Below, in pieces: positions 49,974-53,077 of a stretch of 53,077 nucleotides of DNA (its first letter is position 1; the number at the start of each line of letters is the position of its first letter). Source of the stretch: Chelativorans sp. ZYF759. GTDB taxonomy: Bacteria; Pseudomonadota; Alphaproteobacteria; Rhizobiales; Rhizobiaceae. A program made the position numbers and the translations under genes. The notes under the pieces are model-generated. The model had not been told where the DNA came from and made no database searches. It saw only the letters and a list, made by a program, of their open reading frames with translations. The DNA lies in the NCBI RefSeq assembly GCF_012911015.1, contig NZ_WVVV01000021.1, positions 1 to 53,077 on the forward strand, in the 5' to 3' direction.

Positions 49974-50088
49974 TAGATCAACCCGTTGCTACATTGCGAT
50001 ACGCAAATGGCGCAGAGCTCCCATACCCGATCAATCATTGCGTGCAGTGCGAGAATGAATATATTGCGGCGCAACAGTAGGAGCCGCT

Positions 50089-50268
50089 ATGAACCGTCAT
50101 CTCGCACGCACCATCGATAACATCTTTACGATTTTCGGCTCCATTGAGTCGGCACGACGTCTCCGCTCTAACTATATCGTCCTTTCGCGCGGCACTGTCG
50201 GGGCTGACGAAACGGCGACAAGTCGCGCGCTGAGCGAGGCTGTGCGTCGCTCGAAGCTTGGCAGATAA
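50089..50268 (+). CDS. Small hypothetical protein, 59 aa
   Basis: ATG 50089 is preceded by TAGGAG at the right distance. The product starts MNRHLARTIDNIFTIFGSIE and ends AVRRSKLGR. It is basic and helical, with the SARRLRS and RALSEAVRRS motifs. I do not recognise a family. It is too short to be sure, but the ribosome site and codon composition favour a real gene. Confidence 0.45.
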   Translation: MNRHLARTIDNIFTIFGSIESARRLRSNYIVLSRGTVGADETATSRALSEAVRRSKLGR

Positions 50269-50321
50269 ATGTCCGCTATAGTGGACCAACCAGGTAACAA
50301 CGGCGTTCGAAGGACCGCTTT

Positions 50322-50400
50322 GCATCGATCCCGACTATCGAGGACCTGATGGAGGCCACTCAGGCGTGCTAGACCCCTGTTCAGCAGAACGCAAGCGTCT
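50322..50400 (+). repeat. Direct repeat, right copy flanking the catabolic island
   Basis: It matches 25355-25430 in the same orientation: GATCCCGAC, (T)ATCGAGGACCTGAT, AGGCCAC, GGCG(T/C)GCTAGA, CCT and TTCAGC. The two copies are about 25 kb apart on both sides of the catabolic genes. Confidence 0.6.
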
Positions 50401-50444
50401 TCCGTTCGATCCGACTTAATATCTTGGAGTCCGTGCCGAAACTG

Positions 50445-50588
50445 CTCATGAGTTCGTGCGATGCGCCTGACGAGGATCATGATGGCTGCGGTGTAGAGGA
50501 AAGCCGTCGCTGATCCGATGGTGGCCTCCGCGTCCTTCCAAAGTCTTTGGTTTCGGCTGATCCAGGCGAAGAAACGTTTGCCCCCCAC
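50445..50588 (-). pseudogene. IS5-family transposase C-terminal fragment
   Basis: The minus-strand frame reads GGKRFFAWISRNQRLWKDAE, ATIGSATAFLYTAAIMILVR and RIARTHEQF. F-A-W-I-S-R-N-R-R-L is the conserved tail of IS5-type (IS427 group) transposases, and the helix A-T-A-F-x-Y-A-A is the last one. Everything upstream in the gene is missing. It is next to the right copy of the direct repeat. Confidence 0.7.
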
Positions 50589-50813
50589 ATGGCGCTGATT
50601 AGCAGGACAAATAGGTAACTCCCCGTCAAAAATGAGCGAAATTAGATAATTATTTCAATCACATAAGGGTTCGCATCTTTTTTACTCCCGGCGCGCCATT
50701 TCGGTCCCTTGCGGCGCCGGGCACCCGGACGAACGCTACCTCCTCCAGACAGTCTTCTTCCAGCCAGGCATGGGATGCGACGAATTGCGTTTCGGCGCGG
50801 CGGTGTCGGGCGC

Positions 50814-51668
50814 TTATGCCGATCGCATGGCAACCAGTTTGAGGAGGTTCTTCAAGAGCATTGCCCGGGTCAGCGCCCCCACCGATCCATGCGGCGGCGT
50901 CAGCCATGCCGCCCGCCTTTGGACGCATGGAGCAATGTCGGACAGGATCTCGCCCGACTCGGAACGGTGTATGCCTACCCCCACCACGGCCGCGCCCGGG
51001 CGCACCATATGTTCCCGGACCAGATCCTTGACCCCGGTGGCGGAAATCACGACATCCGCCCGGACGGTTATCTGGTCGAGATCGGTGCTTCTGCTGTGGG
51101 CCAAGGTGACGGTCGCATCGACGCCCTTGATCGACAGCAACATCGCGAGCGGCCGTCCGACCAGTGCGCCGCGTCCGATGATGACCACGTTTCGGCCCGC
51201 CAGTGGCACGTCGTGGTGCTGAAGCAACGCCAGCACGCCAGCTGGCGTGCACGGCAGGATGGAGGGTTCCCCGCCCAGCAGCTTGCCCAGATTCTCGGGG
51301 TGAAGCCCGTCTATGTCCTTCGATGGATCGACGCGGGCGATGAACCGGCTGTCGTCGAGATGCGGCGGCAGCGGAAGCTGGACAAGGAAACCGTGCACGG
51401 AGGGATCCGCGTTCAGCCTGTCGATATGGTGGGCCAGTTCCTTGCCGGATACCGCGCCGGGCAGGCGGACTTCGCGGGACGCGATGCCGAGCTCATGGCA
51501 ATCGGCGTGTTTGCGAGCGATGTAGGCCTCGCTCGCGGGGTCGTTGCCGACCAGGACCGTCGCCAGGGATGGCGTGATGCCGCTCCGGCGCATCCGAAGA
51601 ATTTCGGCGGCAAGTCTCGCGCGAATGTTTCGCGCGAGACCATCGCCATCGAGGATGATGGGCTGCAT
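50814..51668 (-). CDS. folD: FolD-like methylenetetrahydrofolate dehydrogenase/cyclohydrolase
   Basis: 284 residues. It has SLATVLVGNDPASEAYIARK with Y and K of the active site (YIARKHADC), GFLVQLPLPPHL (QLPLP), DIDGLHPENLGKL (D), IGRGALVGRPLAMLL (NADP loop) and the tail GSVGALTRAMLL. The usual VDVGIN motif is VVGVGIHR here. The enzyme interconverts 5,10-methylene-, methenyl- and 10-formyl-tetrahydrofolate. It starts 9 bp after the stop of the ABC binding protein in the same transcript, so it may be a special copy linked to one-carbon release from the imported compound rather than the housekeeping gene. Confidence 0.92.
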   Translation of the reverse strand: MQPIILDGDGLARNIRARLAAEILRMRRSGITPSLATVLVGNDPASEAYIARKHADCHELGIASREVRLPGAVSGKELAHHIDRLNADPSVHGFLVQLPLPPHLDDSRFIARVDPSKDIDGLHPENLGKLLGGEPSILPCTPAGVLALLQHHDVPLAGRNVVIIGRGALVGRPLAMLLSIKGVDATVTLAHSRSTDLDQITVRADVVISATGVKDLVREHMVRPGAAVVGVGIHRSESGEILSDIAPCVQRRAAWLTPPHGSVGALTRAMLLKNLLKLVAMRSA

Positions 51669-51677
51669 GCCCAGAGA

Positions 51678-52850
51678 CTATTTCAGGCCGATCGTCGGGT
51701 CGATGAACCGGTTCGTCACGACCATATCGGGCGCGACGTTTTCATCGGCACGCTCGTCCAGCCAGGGCTTCACGGTTTCGAACATGGTTTCGACGCGCTC
51801 CATGTCGAAATCGCCGACCGCATTGCTGGTGCCGTTGCCCATGATCCCGCGTTCCTTCATCGTCGACCAGGCGAATTCCAGCTTGCCCATCGATGTCTTC
51901 CACCACGAGGTCGCATGGCCTTCTTCGTTGAACTGGTGGATCACCTCGAACACCTCGGCGGGATCATCCATGTAGTCGACGATGGCCTGCTGGATGATGG
52001 GAACGAGCTTTTCCAGGCAAGGCTCGAGCTCGTCCATGCGGCCGGTCGCCACCGAGAGCATGCCGGTGTAGTTGGGATAACCCAGTTCGCCCACCGTGAC
52101 GGCGTCGATGGGCTTGGCCCAGTTGTTGCCCGTGGAGAATGAATAAGGCTCGCTCGTCACGAAACCCTGATTGAGCCACGTGCCGTTATTGGTGACGAAA
52201 TTCTCGCCGTCACCCCGGTAGCCCTCGACGAACACGTCCGCGGGCACGCCCGACTGGACCAGGAACAGGCCGAAGGTGCGCTGGATCGAGGAGACGTAGA
52301 TCTTGCCCTGGTCGGATTCCGCGAACGCCTTGAGGTCGTCGATCGAATGGAACCCGTCAGGATAGGTTTCGCGATCCCACCACAGGCCCTGCGGGGCCAC
52401 GTCGAGCGGGGAGATGACGCCGACGACGGGGAAACGCTTGGAGAAGATGAAGGCGTTGTCGAGTTCCTGATAGCCCAGATGCGGCATCACGCCGGCCTTG
52501 GAATTGCCCATGTAGAGCGCGGAATAGGCGGTCTCCCCGTCGCCCAGGCCGATGCCTCCGCCACCTTCGAGAATGGTGAGGTCGATGCCGGTCGAGCCGA
52601 GCGGTCCCGTGTACTTGCCGCTCTCCATCGTGCCGCCGGCGCCGATCATCTGGTAGAGCGCGCCGTGTTCGGCCTGTGCCAGCCAGTCCTTCTGGATGAT
52701 GAAGGGGCTCGGGCAGACATCGCCGAGCGGCGTGGTGTAGGCCTGCGCGGCGAAGGCGCCCGGTTCCTGGGCGAGTGCGGTTGCCGGCAGGATTGCTGCG
52801 GCAACGGCCGTCATGGCTGTGGCCGTCAAGGTGGTTTTCAAGGTCTTCAT
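51678..52850 (-). CDS. ABC transporter substrate-binding protein (NMT1/THI5-like)
   Basis: 390 residues with GGGGAA upstream of the ATG at 52850. The signal peptide MKTLKTTLTATAMTAVAA(A)... ends after ALA at about residue 27. The mature part has the type 2 periplasmic binding fold: ILEGGGGIGLGDGETAYSAL, LDVAPQGLWWDRETYP, VSSIQRTFGLFLVQSGVPAD and NNGTWLNQGFVTSEPYSF. This NMT1/THI5-like group binds pyrimidines, sulphonates or related nitrogen compounds. It is downstream of an ABC permease (80 bp) and upstream of folD. Confidence 0.85.
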   Translation of the reverse strand: MKTLKTTLTATAMTAVAAAILPATALAQEPGAFAAQAYTTPLGDVCPSPFIIQKDWLAQAEHGALYQMIGAGGTMESGKYTGPLGSTGIDLTILEGGGGIGLGDGETAYSALYMGNSKAGVMPHLGYQELDNAFIFSKRFPVVGVISPLDVAPQGLWWDRETYPDGFHSIDDLKAFAESDQGKIYVSSIQRTFGLFLVQSGVPADVFVEGYRGDGENFVTNNGTWLNQGFVTSEPYSFSTGNNWAKPIDAVTVGELGYPNYTGMLSVATGRMDELEPCLEKLVPIIQQAIVDYMDDPAEVFEVIHQFNEEGHATSWWKTSMGKLEFAWSTMKERGIMGNGTSNAVGDFDMERVETMFETVKPWLDERADENVAPDMVVTNRFIDPTIGLK

Positions 52851-52929
52851 TGGTAGTTCCCCTTTGTTGTCATGAAGTTGTGGGTGGCCTGTCTTTCCTT
52901 TCCGCCGCAGGGGCGGAAAGCTGTCGAGC

Positions 52930-53077
52930 TCAATTCTCCTTTCCGCCGGATTCGTGCCATTCGGAGAAGAGTTTGTGTCCGAGCCATGTGAATGCGACGT
53001 AGACGCAGACGGACATGAGGGTTGCGACGATGAGGGCTGCGTACATCTGCTCGTATTTGAAATCGATCTTTGAGTTG
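52930..53077 (-). CDS. ABC transporter permease, C-terminal end (partial)
   Basis: The frame enters from the right edge of the window and stops at 52930. The visible 48 codons read YEQMYAALIVATLMSVCVYV and AFTWLGHKLFSEWHE, the last membrane helix and cytoplasmic tail of a NitT/TauT-type permease. It belongs to the same minus-strand operon as the binding protein. Confidence 0.7.
   Translation of the reverse strand, partial: NSKIDFKYEQMYAALIVATLMSVCVYVAFTWLGHKLFSEWHESGGKEN

Overview
The window looks like an accessory region (plasmid, integrative conjugative element or genomic island) of an alphaproteobacterium, most likely of the order Hyphomicrobiales/Rhizobiales. The grounds are high G+C, alphaproteobacterial maintenance genes (ParB-like, Toprim, DUF2493, DUF736 proteins), rhizobial-type IS21, IS110, IS256 and IS66 elements, and a tripartite tricarboxylate transporter. 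No rRNA, tRNA, CRISPR array, replication initiator or relaxase was seen.

Positions 1-13.5 kb are a plasmid/ICE backbone: a truncated ArdC-type antirestriction gene next to a cluster of CGGCATAA palindromes, a ParB-like protein, a Toprim protein, a DUF2493 protein, a small XRE regulator, an AbrB-type membrane protein, a DUF5131/TcmP gene pair (possible defence or nucleic-acid-modification cargo), a large orphan with an MbcA/ParS-like tail, a DUF736 protein, and two unknown proteins on the minus strand. The DUF2493 and DUF736 genes share a conserved ~68 bp leader at almost the same distance from their start codons.

Positions 13.9-25.4 kb are a graveyard of nested mobile elements: a frameshifted IS110, a 3'-truncated IS21, a DUF5372/small protein/large serine recombinase module whose recombinase is frameshifted, a second IS21 with a frameshifted and truncated istB, and an IS256-family remnant split by a complete IS66 element. 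The IS66 ends are resolved to the base by 8-bp target duplications and terminal inverted repeats.

Positions 25.7-50.0 kb hold a dense catabolic island with two regulators. A GntR-type regulator faces tcuAB-like genes (FAD dehydrogenase plus Fe-S/membrane partner). An IclR-type regulator sits among two partly duplicated sets of enzymes: two ThDP enzymes with a GHGN motif, two TIM-barrel isomerase/epimerase proteins, three NAD-dependent epimerase-like dehydrogenases, two SDRs, a beta-hydroxyacid dehydrogenase, a Gfo/Idh/MocA oxidoreductase, a cupin, an ABM protein and a DUF4286-like protein. Divergently run an aldehyde dehydrogenase, a TctCBA transporter and a KstD/fumarate-reductase-like flavoprotein. 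A near-palindromic motif (TTTCATATTGTGAAA-like) recurs eight times, in front of five transcription units, and is the likely IclR operator. The combination suggests uptake and oxidation of a carboxylated, possibly cyclic or sugar-acid-like compound; the substrate is not known.

An imperfect ~75 bp direct repeat lies on both sides of the catabolic island (25.36 and 50.33 kb), next to IS remnants, so the island may have moved as a unit. The last 2.3 kb carry an unrelated minus-strand operon: the end of an ABC permease, a periplasmic binding protein and a FolD-like enzyme.
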